Positions 1-11,632 of a stretch of DNA of 32,151 nucleotides are shown here, one piece after another. The translations under genes and the position numbers were made by a program. Numbering within the stretch: the first letter of the stretch is position 1; each line of letters starts with the position of its first letter. The notes under the pieces are model-generated. The model ran no database searches. It saw only the letters and a list, made by a program, of their open reading frames with translations, and had not been told where the DNA came from. Source of the DNA: Spirogloea muscicola (Eukaryota > Streptophyta > Zygnematophyceae > Spirogloeales > Spirogloeaceae); assembly GCA_009602725.1 (NCBI GenBank), contig WELB01000101.1:260153-292303 (forward strand), in the 5' to 3' direction.

Positions 1-3000
1 CCGCTCGCCGGCGGCGCCGGCGGCGGCGGCCTGGGGCCGGTGGTGCCGCTCGCCGTGGTCGCCAAGAAGGCCGTCGGCGGCTGCTACCTCGCCCTCAAGG
101 TGCGCCCGCGCAGCAAGAAGGAGGCGGCGGCGGCGGCGACGGCCGATGGAATCTGCAAGTCGCTGACTGCTTGCGTTGGCACTGACGCGGCGGCGGCCTC
201 TCGCAGGGGATGTGCGCCGCCAACCAGGATCTGTCGGACGGCGCTCGGAAGCTCGCGCTGCTCAAGTTCCTCTTCCGCACCCGGCAGCGCCTCCTGCGCC
301 TCCTCGTCCTCGTCAAGTGGTGCGCGCAGGTGGGCCGGCGGCGCCTGCGCCACTCGAGGGCCTCGCCAGCAAGCTCTGGGAAGTCTGGGAGTCAATACAT
401 GGAGTGTGTATTGAGTGATGGAGGGCCTGAGTAGCCAAGTACAAGGGCAAGCACAGGAGTCAAGGCTATAGGGTGGGGGGTTTTGAGTTGTGTAATCAGG
501 GTTTGAGCTTGTGGTTTTAGCCATCCGCAGCCATAGGGCTTCGTGCGCGCCCCTTCTCAGGCAGTGGGGCTCTGGCATCAGCGTTGGCTGCCGAGGCTTC
601 CAGTGGCTGTGCAGGCCAGCCCAAAAATATTGATCTGTGAGTTCAAACGTTGTAACATTAAGCTTTTAGTGGTTCAGGGTGTAGGGTCCAGATATTGGAC
701 CATGATCAGCACAAGCATAGATTAATGGCGACTTGAAAGCCATGGAGCAGCTTGGAGAGGGCCAAATTTGGTCAATAATGTGAGGCTTGCTTTTGCAGCT
801 GCTGGGATCTTAGCGGAGTCGTTGAGTAACAGTGACAAGGCAAAGCGGACATTGAAGCAACAAAGTTGAGGTCTCAGGGTCCTCAGGGTCCTGACGTTTC
901 TCACAATGTGTGCAGCTGCCGCTGCTGAGCCGCTGCCAGCAGCTACTGGACACGCTAGCCAACCACGATGGCAGCCTCACGAGTGCCGCAGACTCGCTGT
1001 GGCTCCTCCACCTGGAGCTCCAGCAGGCGCGTGCTCCACCATACGATGTCCTCACTGCCATCGAAGGTCTGCATTCCCTCTTGCAGCCTGGTGCCACAAC
1101 AAGGCTACACCTTGACAAGAGCCAGTCCTTCGCATTGGCTGTGCTGTGTTGAGCAGTAGAATGCCAGCTCTGCTACTCGTTGATCTCTGTACTCTTACAC
1201 CATTACCTCTTATCACCTGTCTTGCTGACGTCTCTACCTCCTGCGCTCCGGCAGTGCTTGGCACAGGTTCGTTCAGCCGCCTTCCCAAGTGCATTGAGGA
1301 CCTCCAGGGCCCCAGGCTCCTGGATGGCGAGCAGAGGGAGGCTGCCGTGTGCAAGATTGATTCCCTCCTCCGCTCCCGCCTCATCGAGCTCGAGGTGAGA
1401 GGCAGTTGACCGCGTACCATTGGGTGACACTTTCTATCTAGTCCCCAGCAAGACCAAATATGAGCCAGGCTCTAGGACTTTGGTATTGAGTTTTACTAAT
1501 TGCCAAGTGTCAGTGTCTGGCAGATGCCTCAGCTCGCGTGTGCAATCTATTTCTCGTTATGACAGTGTGCAGCTGGCTCTGCAGCTTCCCGAGGGGCTGA
1601 CATCCGTGAGGGTGGAAGATGGCCATGTGATCCTGCGGTCGGAGGGCCAATTTGAGGCGTGCCTCACGCTGGGCTACTGCGCCAACATCAATGTCGGTAG
1701 CTGCTTATGACCTGCTGAGAATGTTATACATTTCTTGCTCTTTAATAGAAAGTCATCGTTGCATCACTACATCCTACATACTTCTCAATCTACTGGCCTT
1801 GGAGCCTTCACCTCCTTCACTTGTAAACTATCTGACTTGCAGTTTATGCCAAGGGATAGGAGGTTTATCAGTGGCCGCATTGTTCATGAGCTGTATATGT
1901 GCTGTTTGATGTACTTGCTCGTTACAGCTCTGGCATGTCGTCGATGTGGAGCTGCTGGTGGGCATTGCCGCCGGCGAGCACGTGGCGCTGGCTGAGCCAC
2001 AAAAGCTTGCGCTTGCCAATGACCTGGACCGCCACATGGCGGCTTCCACCACGCCACTGGCAACTTTGTGCAGCATCCTGCGTGAGGCCTGCTCGCTGCT
2101 CATAATGGACACGCTCATCACCCAGGCCCAAGCACTCCAGGCTGGCAGGTACGGTACGATTCCTGTAGCTGCTCAGTCAGAAGAGAGTAAGGACCTTAAG
2201 CGAGTAAAATTAGCCACGTGTCTTGGAGTTTCTGATAGGGCAACTTTTAGATACATTTGGCTGCCAACATTGGGTACAGTGCTATAAGGGAGCTGTACAT
2301 GAATGTCCGACTGATCTTCAGAGCTTCAGGATGCAGGATGCAGGCGTTCATTTCCTTAGGATGTGACAAAGAACATGTCAATGCAGGTGGAGGGGTCGGA
2401 TCACTGTGGAGGTGCGGCAGGCTGGAGGTGCATCAGAGGGCAGCCTGGGGTTGGTGGCAGCGCCGCCAGCAGAGGGCACCGCACCGTCGCTGCCATCGCT
2501 CATTGTGTCCTACTGGGTGGACAAGGCCAAGGACGAGCTGCCGGGAGGCATCACTGCGAAGGCCAGCGCCAGCCCCGACCCGCCTCCGGCGCTCACCATT
2601 GCCGTTGACGACTGCTCGCGCCGCATCACGGTGTCTCACTCTCCGCCAGTGCTCGATGCTGCAAATGGTGGGGAGGTTGCCGCCTTTGAGCTCGGCGCTG
2701 CCGGCAGCATCGGCTTTGAGGCGCTCCTTTTGCGGGCAGCCGACTGCAATGCGTACACGCGACTTCGCGAGGTGGAGAAGCACGTTCTCGTCCGGCAAGA
2801 TCTCTGCGCCGAATCAGGGGACGTGTTTTTCTCGCACTGCGGCATCCTTGCCCATGGGCGGACTGGCGACCTGCTGGGCGAGGAGGCAGCTGACGCCTCC
2901 AAGGAGCGAGACGAGTTTGGTGCTTACAGATCGTCAAACTTTGGGCCCTTCAGTACAAAGGAGAGTGCAGCTGGGCCAACACCCCTTGTGCTGTGGGTGC

Positions 3001-6000
3001 GAGCCTTCGGCGACACCTTCATTGGCCTGTCTGTCAACCTCGGGTAAGACACTGAGCTGGCACTTACTGTAATCACCTTCGAGTTGACTCCTCAAAGCTT
3101 ACCTTGTCAAGCTAATTTCTTGCATCCTCTGTGCTTGAGATTTAAGCGCATAGCATGCTGAGAGTTGCCGATGAAGAATTAGAACGTGGTCACGCTTGTT
3201 GTCCAGCATATGCAGCTAAATAAGCCTTAAAAAAGAGCTCGAATAGGCGCTTGCTATAAGTGGGACACTTAACAGTAACAAGAATAATGAGAAGGAGCTA
3301 ATGCCCATAGTATAACACTCCCTCTCATGAGCCCCTTGACAATAAGAGTTCTATCCCTGCCCTGCTCTTGATGAACTTCACAGTATAGACAGCCTTAGCA
3401 AAAATGTCAGCAGACATATTTACTAAGGCTGGCAGGGCAGAGATAGTACTCTCATCATCAAAGAGCTCTCATGGAGTATTAGATCATAGGCATTAGCTCC
3501 TTCTAGTTGTTCTTGATATCATCTGCGTGTCCCTCTTAGGGTAGCGCCTGTTGCTTCCAGGAGCGGAGCCGGCCCGAAGGTGTCCGTTAAGCTTCTGAGT
3601 CCTTTGGAATCACATGTGTGATACTGCCTACGTATCACCCCAATGATCTGGGACCAGAATGCTCAATCCTGGGGCTTTAGGTACATCCTTTACATCGGTC
3701 TAAGGAGTCACAAAAGAATAGTGTGTGCGGTTCAAGGTCCTGATTGTCTTACTATTTCTAAGACACCCCAAGACACTGACCCCTGGCCCCTTGTCTGCAG
3801 GTCTGGAAATTTCATGCTGCACCAGACAGACAGGCAGTCAAGCGCAGCCTCCTCTGTCGTCCAAGAGCTGGAGGAGGCCATGCGGCAAGATCGCATTTCG
3901 CCAGCTGACGCCCTCGCTGCGCTGCGGGCTTCCGCCTTCCTTGGCCATCTGGCAGCGCTTGCAGCCTCCCTCTCGCTCTTGCCGCTTGAGCGCGGCGCCG
4001 ACGACCTGTCTATGCCGCCGGGCGGCCCGTCCTTGGGGGTTGCCGCCACCTGCCTCGTGCTGCAGATTCACAGCGCCTTGGGTGACTACTACCTCGCCTT
4101 GAGGTTGGATGAGGGCCTGCAACCGACCTTTTTGCTCCTGCAAATGAGCAGCACGTCAAGCACCCTGGCAAAGCCCAAGGTTAGTATACTTTGTATTGTT
4201 TGTTTAGCATGGAGTGTATACATCACTCCATGCACGACTCAGTTTGTAAGACAAAGCATAGAAAACATGTGAAGGTTTATAACAACTGTCTTTGTAAGTA
4301 CCTAGTGAAACCTGCACCAGCAAATTTCTGCTGCAATGACACCTCGCTTAGTTCTACTCTGGCAAGGTTGTCATGAGATCTCACTAGTTGGGGCGAAAGT
4401 TTGGCACAGCAGGTAGTGTTGGCAGCTTTGTTACCAGGGTCGAGGGCCAAAATTTGAGAATAGGTGAAGTGTTTATGTGACAAAGCAGCACAATGGAGCG
4501 CATAGTGACAGCTGTTTGTGACATTGGGAGGACTGATATTGTACACGTTAACAGTCGCATTGAAGCTGGCACATACTTCATGCTTGCCTCATTGACGCAA
4601 AATCGAACTGGCAGGTCATGCGGTGGATGTGCCTCAACATTGGCTCATGGACTTTCAACGACGGTGATCCAATGCTGGCACTGATGCAAGAGCCTTGCAG
4701 TATTTTGGAGAAGGATGTCTCAAACGACTCTGCGATGCAAGACCAAGGGCAACATGTGGAGCTACCAGGCAAGGACAGTGAAATATATGAGGCAGCAATC
4801 ATTGTCAACGACCTCAACTCCATGGTCCACGACATGATGGATTTGGTGGAAGCGCAGGGGCCACGGCAGCTCACGTCGCTCGCGGGTGCCGTTGCAGCTT
4901 CTATGGCCGAGGTGGAGGTCGAGGAAGGCAGCAGGAATGCAGCGACAGAGCTTGTAGCAGCCAACGCAGGGGACGATGACTGCGGCTCTTTGCTGGGGAC
5001 AGCCAATGCTCTGAAGGCTGCACCAAGTTCTGTGTCTGAAGATCTGCTCGATGGTCAGGTTGTTGCACAGCTGCCACACTCGGAGGCTGAAGACCTGTTC
5101 CAGACCGTGGCCTCCCCACCTGCTTCAAAGCCGTCAGACATGGTTTCAGCAGATGTGCCCCTTTTGCAAGAGGCCAGCGTGGGACCCATTACAAGCGCCT
5201 CTGCAATCGATGAGATTCTTGCCAATGATGCCATGGCTGCTGCTACAGACGAACTCCTAGAGCACGTACAAGGATTGCCAGCGGAGGTGCCACAAACCCA
5301 GAATGAAGCCAGTTGCACTGGTTTTGACGGCCTGCAGGCAGGGATAAATCCTGCACCTGATGCTCTACAGAAGGAGGCTTCCTGTGACCCATTACCCAGT
5401 TTTGAGAACCAATCAGATCAGTTGGTGGAAGGGCGTGCTGCAATGCTTCCCCCTCCACAGGCTGCTTCAGCTCATCGCGATGATGGAGGTGGTCAAGATT
5501 TGGACATGACCATCAATGAGGCTCCGGAGGCCACCCACCCAGGTAATCTCAGCATAACGTGCATAGCAGAGGCGCAGCTTGCCATCCGGTGCTGCGCGAG
5601 CACCCGTCTCGGCCCTCCGTGACATTATGAAAGTGGTTGTATTTGTTTGTTATTTTACGCATCTGACGCGGTCTTGTTCATCTCAAAAGCATTGCTTGGC
5701 TTCACATCGGCCCGCTTTTTGCTGGTGACCACGTCAACAAGCTTGGTCATTGTCTTCACTGCTTAGGGTGGCCTGAGAGCTGAGCTCGCCAGTGATGCAG
5801 GAAACACGCTGGACTTTCCGTCTATCCTGGGCCTTCACGAGGGCGAAATTGATGTGATTGTTAACAAGCAGCAGGCTGATGCCAAGCCACTCTATGCTTT
5901 TCCTCAAGGTAATTATATTGCAGTTGACAGACATGATCTCGAATACGGATGACCTCTCTGGTAGGATAGAGTCCTGCAGTGCAGGGAAAGTGATGAACAT

Positions 6001-9000
6001 CAGAGGTCACAATATAGCACACAGTGCTTGCTGCTGAGATTGCAGGAGGAGTTAGTATCCAGATGCAGGATGCAATCAGAGGGCGTACAGTCGCGACAGG
6101 GCTGGATACCTCGCCAAAGTCTGGCAACGAGCGGGAGTCGGTGGCTATCCTCGCGAACATCATGAATGCAGATGTTGATCCTGCTAGTCAGTCGCCTCAC
6201 CCATCGACCTGTTTTTGACATGACTTTCAGCTGTCGTATTGCAACTGCATGCTTGCATTGGCGGTAGTGAAGGTCACTTGCTATTGTCACTGCTTCATGC
6301 TCTCCTGCTGTTGTAAAGCAAAAGTCAATCACTGATCCTGCATTGGCTGGCTCATGCAGTCCTGTCTGCCATCCTCAGATGTGGTCTTTTGCTGTCCACA
6401 ATCTAATTATCTGCCCCCTCAGGCCGTGCCTTGATAATTTCCTTGTGCTGTTTGTCTGTGGTGTCCATGCTTGAATTTCTGCCAGTCTATGTGGAGAAGC
6501 AGGCGCCAAAGCGGAAGTGGGAAGACATGAGCAGTGAGCTTCAATCAGGGGGTGTGCGGATGCTAAGAAGGAGACTGGGAAGGGGACAGCAAGCACCGTG
6601 CCACTCACTGGCTGGGAAGAGCTTGACTGACATTGTCGCACTTGCCAACAAGAGTAGACGACCCAATGCAATCTACCTCGGTCTACTCCTCACGGCTCTC
6701 AGGGCGTCGCGGCTCTGCATCAGGCTTGCAGCGCTGACACGCCAGCTTGAGGACCTCCGCATCCCAGTCAGGGAGCACATTGGGCTGGAGAGCCCGTCCT
6801 GCGACCTCAAGTTCCGCATCTCTGGGCTGGTCCCCTCGGCGTCGCGCCTCACAGGTCTCCAGCAGGACGTCCAGATGGAGAAGAGCGGTAAGGAGGCCGA
6901 GAGGAGGGAGGTGCTCGGGTTGCTCAATGCAGATCTAGCAGAGAGCGATCTCGGGTGGTTGCAGATCCTCTTGCGCGTGTTGGAGTGGGAGGAGGGAGGC
7001 TGGGAGGTGCTGGTAAGGGACCCATACTACACCGCCATGTGCCAGCTTGAGAGTCAGCGGGGCGGCGGCGACCAAGGGCCGGCAGCAGGGCATGGAAAGG
7101 CTGAGAGTGACCTTGGCAAGACCACCTTCGTTGAGGAGGATGGCAGCACGAGCGCCACTCCCCCACAGTATCTGAGTCCTTCCAGTGGCAGCGAGCACAT
7201 GAAGGCTACGAAGGAGGGGCTCAGGCTCATTTTTGATAGTGTGGAAGCCGGGTGCGTAGCGGCCATGGTCGCTGACCTTCGGCGGGCTTGGAAGGTGAGG
7301 CTGGGAAGAGTCACTAAGCATTTACTGTGAGAAGACATCTGCATAAGTGCATGACCATCCTACAGGCTTTTGGCCATGCTAGTGCGCTCATGGCTGAGGA
7401 CCTTCTCCATGCACAGGCGAGGCACTTTGGCTTGAGCCTGCAACGTCTGCTGCTCGGACAGCCGCTGATGCCGTCCGCTCGTCAGGGAGGGGCAGACCCG
7501 AGCAGCCGTGATCTGGAAGCTGAGTGGAGGTGGGAAGTGAGGCGCCGGTCATTCCGATTGATAGCACTCGGTCCCACGGCCGTGGCCTTTGCCTACATAT
7601 CCCAGGTCGTGCCGAACATCAGCGTCCAATTTGACGTTGAATGGAGCAGAGGGCAGGAGCTCTGCCAGCTCCGTATTGTGCCAGACCTGTGGCCCCACAC
7701 CAAGGTGCTCTCAAGCTTGTGGTATTCAAGACAGCCGCTCTTTAATTGCATCAATAAAGTACAGTCTCGTTGTTCTGGGCTTCAAGGCACATTGCGGTCT
7801 GCTCACGGAGCGGCATGGTCCCACTCACCACCTCCTTCTCAGCCCACGGCCGCTCTATGCTCTTATCAGTCTGGGCTTGTGAGCTCCCTGCCGCCTAAGC
7901 AGGGCCCTTGAACTGATCATTCAATACTTTGAACCTTGCAGCACCTCCGAGAGTTCATTGACCATGGGGAGGTGGAGCTGCTTCTGGACGCACTCCGAAT
8001 CTCCACGACCCCTTTGCACTGCCTCTCTGCAGCGATGCGGCCCCTCAGGAGTGCCCACCTCCAGTACCCAGCTCAAGCAGGTTGTTAGCATGTGGTTGCG
8101 CGCCTCTATCCGGACAGCTTGAGATATGGGTCTTAAATACTGAATGCCTCTTAAGATGTAGATGTTGTACACTCTCCAAGATGCTGCTCCATGCTGGGGT
8201 CTCCTCCTTGCATCCCTGATATTGTACCAGTCGTTTCTAGCAACCAAAGAACGTGTTTGTATGTCACCTGGAGGCTTCTCTAGCTGAATCGTGCTCTGGT
8301 CAAGTCTGTGCAGCCTCGAAAACCCCGTCCAGCATATCGGCAGGCCCACCCCCTGTGGCTACGTTGCTACCAGAGGATGCCAGTATTGTCATCAAGTCTC
8401 CATTTTGGTCGAGGATCATCTTCCGCAAGCAATTCGCAATTGACATGCGTTGCTACGATGGCGACCAGGTAGCTTATTGCTACACCTTGCATTCAACTCC
8501 CTCATCTCTCCATCACTCAAAAGTCACTGCTCTCAGGCCTGTAAGGAAAGCATATGACGTTTGGCAACTTGGATCTGGTCAAAGTGTTTCAGTGGCAGTC
8601 ACGACAGTACTGCAGGAATGTTATGTCTTCTGTTGATGTACTCAAGCAGTTTTCTGGCCCCTCAGGTCTGGCTACAGCCTGTTCCTCCCTCTTCATCCGT
8701 GATGGAACAAGGCTTTGTCGGGGATCAAGGGCAAGGGTGGGGCATGCTACCTTGTCCGCAATTCCGGGGGGTAATCACAGACCAGGTATGTCACTCTTTC
8801 GTTTACCCAAGGATAAATTGCTGATCTTGGGCCATTCAGGTGATTGTGACCCTGATCATGTGTGAGAATTGTTTGAGCCCAGTAGAAGATGAGTCCACAA
8901 GTCGTTCATCATTACTTCTATATCACGTGCAGATTGGGCACACCATTGAAGCACTGAAGGCACGGGAGAAGGTGGGCTCGCCTGAGGGGAGATGGACTGA

Positions 9001-11255
9001 TGCTGGTCAAGCAGCAACAGAGGCGGGGGCACTGGCCTCATACAAAGGTATGTGTCCATGCTGAGAACTTTACCTGCACGAATCCTGGTCACTTCACAGA
9101 TACTTGTGCATGCTGGCAAAGTCCTGTAGTCCTCAATGTAGATGTAGATAGAGGCTCAGCATATGTAAGGCTTTATGGGGCGTTGGCATCCTGTGCTTGC
9201 AACTACTAATGAGTTGGCTACTTTTGTGTGCCTCTGAGAGGCACGCTGCTCTTACTCATACCTCATGCAGCTGCTTTGTGCTCAGGCCTCCTGTCGCTGC
9301 AGGGATCTCTGAGAAGCAGAGTCGTCTCCCCACCAGCAGGAGGCAGAGTGGCAGCAGTGTTGCGGAGCAGCGGCGGTAGCATCGTCAGCAGCGCCGCACC
9401 TGGGCTGGCGGTCAGCTCGGGCAGCGACTCCGGCTATGCAGGAGCCTGGGTGCCAACACCCGTCCTCAAGCGAGCCCTGCGAGGGTTATTATACTCATCT
9501 TGGAGCTTTATCTCTAGAGACTTGGACAGCCTCTAAGATAAGATCAGGGTCTGTGGTACAGGGCTTGAGTTGAGGGTCAAGGGCGTGACATTTGAAGTGC
9601 AAGCAGAAGTTTTAGCTGGAGCTTGACATCTTTCAGACATCTTCTGGATCGTCTTCGAGTCAGACGAGGGTGTAGGGTGTGAGCTTTGGTAGAGGATGAC
9701 ATACAGCGGCTTCTTTGTGCAGGGTGATGCGCTACTTGGGCTTGTTGTGGCTCTTCTTCCAGATACCTGACCTGATCAACAGCGTCCTGGGGTCGCTGCT
9801 TCCTCCAAAAGAGGCTGCCTTACTCTCCCATGACCCTGAGCAGCCCGCTCTCAAGTTTTTCGTGGGGTAAGTGATGATCTTAAGGAAATGGTTAAGTGCG
9901 AGCACGCAGCGTTGTGAAGAGAGTGCTGGCCTCAGTGCACAATAAGCACAGTCATAAAGTCTATGGGTTATGCTTTAAATCGGCAAAGTATCACTGAAAC
10001 GCATGTGCTCCGAGGCTTTATAATGCAGTAAATGCAACTGAATGCAGACTGCAATTTGAGATATATTACATCGGAGCATTGTTCTGCATGCCAATGCTGT
10101 CCAAGTGTGTGCTTGCTTGCAGAGGATATGTGTACCAGGTGATGATCTCGCGGCAGCTGCTGATCATGCAAGTGATCAACACGCGGGCGCAACAGCGGGC
10201 ACCTCGGCATGACCCCCTTGTGGACCTCAGCCAGATGGAGATGGAGCTCCTCCAGGACTTCTTCTCCAAGAGGGTGGCCACCGAGCCGCATCGTGCGCCC
10301 CGCCTGGCGTCCTTCCTCACCGTTCTCGCTTTGCCAGGTGCACTGCTACCCAGACTCTGTGCAAGTCAGTCCATCTCAAAAGCTTCTTACAGGGCTCAAG
10401 GTTTGACTTATGATGGCTTCATGGTGGAGCTCAAAGCCCAGAACCCTTGTTTGTCGTGCTCTTTCTGTAGTGCCAATCATCCGCGAGTTCCTGGGCCTGG
10501 TCATGTGGAAGAGGGAGGCCCAACGGGGGGCAGCGCTGGCTGCGGCTGCGCCGCCAGGGGATAACCCGGCATCGGAACCGAAGCCACGGGTCGAGCTCCG
10601 CCTCGATGCACCAGGCGAGACACAACAGGCTGCGGTGGCATTTGACAAGCCCAATTCGCTTGTGACGTTCTCGCTCACGGTGCTCCTGGAAGTGGCTCCA
10701 AGCAGCTCAGGACGCAATGCATCTGTCAGCTGGCTGCCGTACTGTGTCGTGATCAAGATCCAGTATGCCTTTGGAAGCGACGTGTCCTCCAAGGTGGGCA
10801 ATTTGACTCTGAGAAATGATTGCTCGGAAACTTACTATAACGGCTCAAGTGGTGGATCCGTTTTGCTAGCTCATATTGTGGGTTTTAAATGAACAGAGAG
10901 ATGTGCAGCAGCGCCAGCTTTCCCAAATGTGTTTGCTACTTTGGCACAGCAAAAGCCATACTGTTTACCATTTCGTACTCCTTTTGCCATGGGGACGTTA
11001 TTTTGCTATATTGATAATATCTTCACATGATGATTGAGGCAGATGATATTGTTAGCGATGGAGGGGAGCCACGGGGGCCACGCGTGCTGGGACAAGGCCG
11101 AGGACTGGGGGAAGCTCAGAGAGAAGATGGGGCGTGTGGTGGACGTCGTGGGCAGCGGCGGTGAGCAGCAGGGGAGCCGGCTCAAGGCTGTCGCGGAGGC
11201 CGTCCAGGTGGCCCTACACTCAGCTGTGCAGCAGCTGAGGATGCTGACGGCATGA
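1..11255 (+). CDS. MED14: Mediator complex subunit 14 (MED14/RGR1), 5'-partial, 22 exons
   Basis: MED14 is the backbone subunit that joins the head, middle and tail of the nuclear Mediator complex and links transcription factors to RNA polymerase II. The early block reading LSDGARKLALLKFLFRTRQR, then AADSLWLLHLELQQARAP, FSRLPKCIEDL, LLVGIAAGE, VWLQPVPP, LPCPQF, WLPYCVV and the terminal MEGSHGGHACW occur in the same order as in plant MED14. Exons: <1-99, 207-329, 916-1066, 1255-1394, 1573-1692, 1928-2148, 2387-3043, 3801-4179, 4615-5542, 5801-5908, 6046-6186, 6423-7294, 7366-7704, 7942-8080, 8314-8468, 8666-8785, 8933-9047, 9286-9484, 9723-9866, 10123-10337, 10471-10793, 11043-11255. Phases agree at every junction, giving 5901 coding bases (1966 residues) up to the TGA. 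Borders of exons 10-12 are the least certain: exon 12 could start at 6486, and the exon 5 acceptor could be 1584. The start codon lies left of the window. Exon 9 encodes a long linker poorly conserved with plants. Confidence 0.94.
399..453 (+). repeat. Dispersed repeat, copy 1 (in MED14 intron 2)
   Basis: This stretch of about 55 bp in MED14 intron 2 is closely matched at 14694-14749. Both read ATGGAGTGTG, then a near-identical GTGATGGAGGGCCTG and CCAAGTACAA segment, and end in GCAAGCA, with only a few substitutions between copies. It has no coding potential in the MED14 frame. It is probably a fragment of an old transposable element, and the rest of intron 2 (330-915) shows no further structure I can name. 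Confidence 0.7.
3245..3549. repeat. Long imperfect inverted repeat (foldback) inside MED14 intron 7
   Basis: Intron 7 of MED14 (3044-3800) is the second longest in the gene and most of its middle folds back on itself. The 15-mer at 3291-3305 (GAAGGAGCTAATGCC) is exactly complementary to 3489-3503. The block 3351-3365 pairs with 3432-3446 with one mismatch, 3391-3398 pairs exactly with 3423-3430, and AGGCGCT at 3245-3251 pairs with 3543-3549. The arms therefore run nearly the whole length and close on a loop near 3401-3418. The left arm has a bulge of about 27 bases (around 3365-3390). No open reading frame or protein similarity is visible. It could be a foldback MITE or a small-RNA precursor hairpin. 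Confidence 0.8.
4207..4233. repeat. Short perfect inverted repeat in MED14 intron 8
   Basis: GCATGGAGTG at 4207-4216 is exactly complementary to CACTCCATGC at 4224-4233, with a 7-base spacer. This gives a 10-bp stem just inside the 5' part of the intron. Function is unknown; it may only be a chance hairpin or a scar of the ATGGAGTG-containing repeat seen at 399 and 14694. Confidence 0.5.
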
Positions 11256-11632
11256 GCTTTGTACAGAGCTCATGGCTGATAGCAGATCGAAGCTTCAAGA
11301 TGTGCTCCTGCAATGCAGCCATGCCTGACATCTGCAAATTGTTTGCAGCAGCAAGCAATGAAAGTTTGCCAACCTTGCATAGCGTACAGCTCCCAAATGC
11401 TCTTCAGAGCAGCCATGGCCAACACAAGCTGGATATGTCAACTCGTAGACAGATTGTTGAACGCGATGTGACAAACAAACGCAATTGACAACCGCAAATT
11501 GACATACAAACACTTGCGTTGTGATCGATATGTGGGTGTCATGCGTTGTGCATGTCTTCAAGTACTCTAAATATACCGCAGAGCTTTGATTGCGTCTGTA
11601 GCACAGCTACTGGCATCAGGAGATGCACCTAT
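11256..11632. other. Convergent intergenic spacer between MED14 and COQ4
   Basis: These 377 bp separate the MED14 stop (+) from the COQ4 stop (-). The spacer must hold both 3' untranslated regions and both cleavage sites. I see no TGTAA on the plus strand here. On the minus strand a TGTAA overlaps the COQ4 stop codon itself. No other gene, RNA or repeat is visible. Confidence 0.5.

Noticed and set aside
2257-3072. A 271-codon open frame on the plus strand
   Set aside because: It overlaps MED14 exon 7 in another frame. The exon 7 frame carries the conserved Mediator sequence with in-phase splice sites, so this is a GC-driven shadow.
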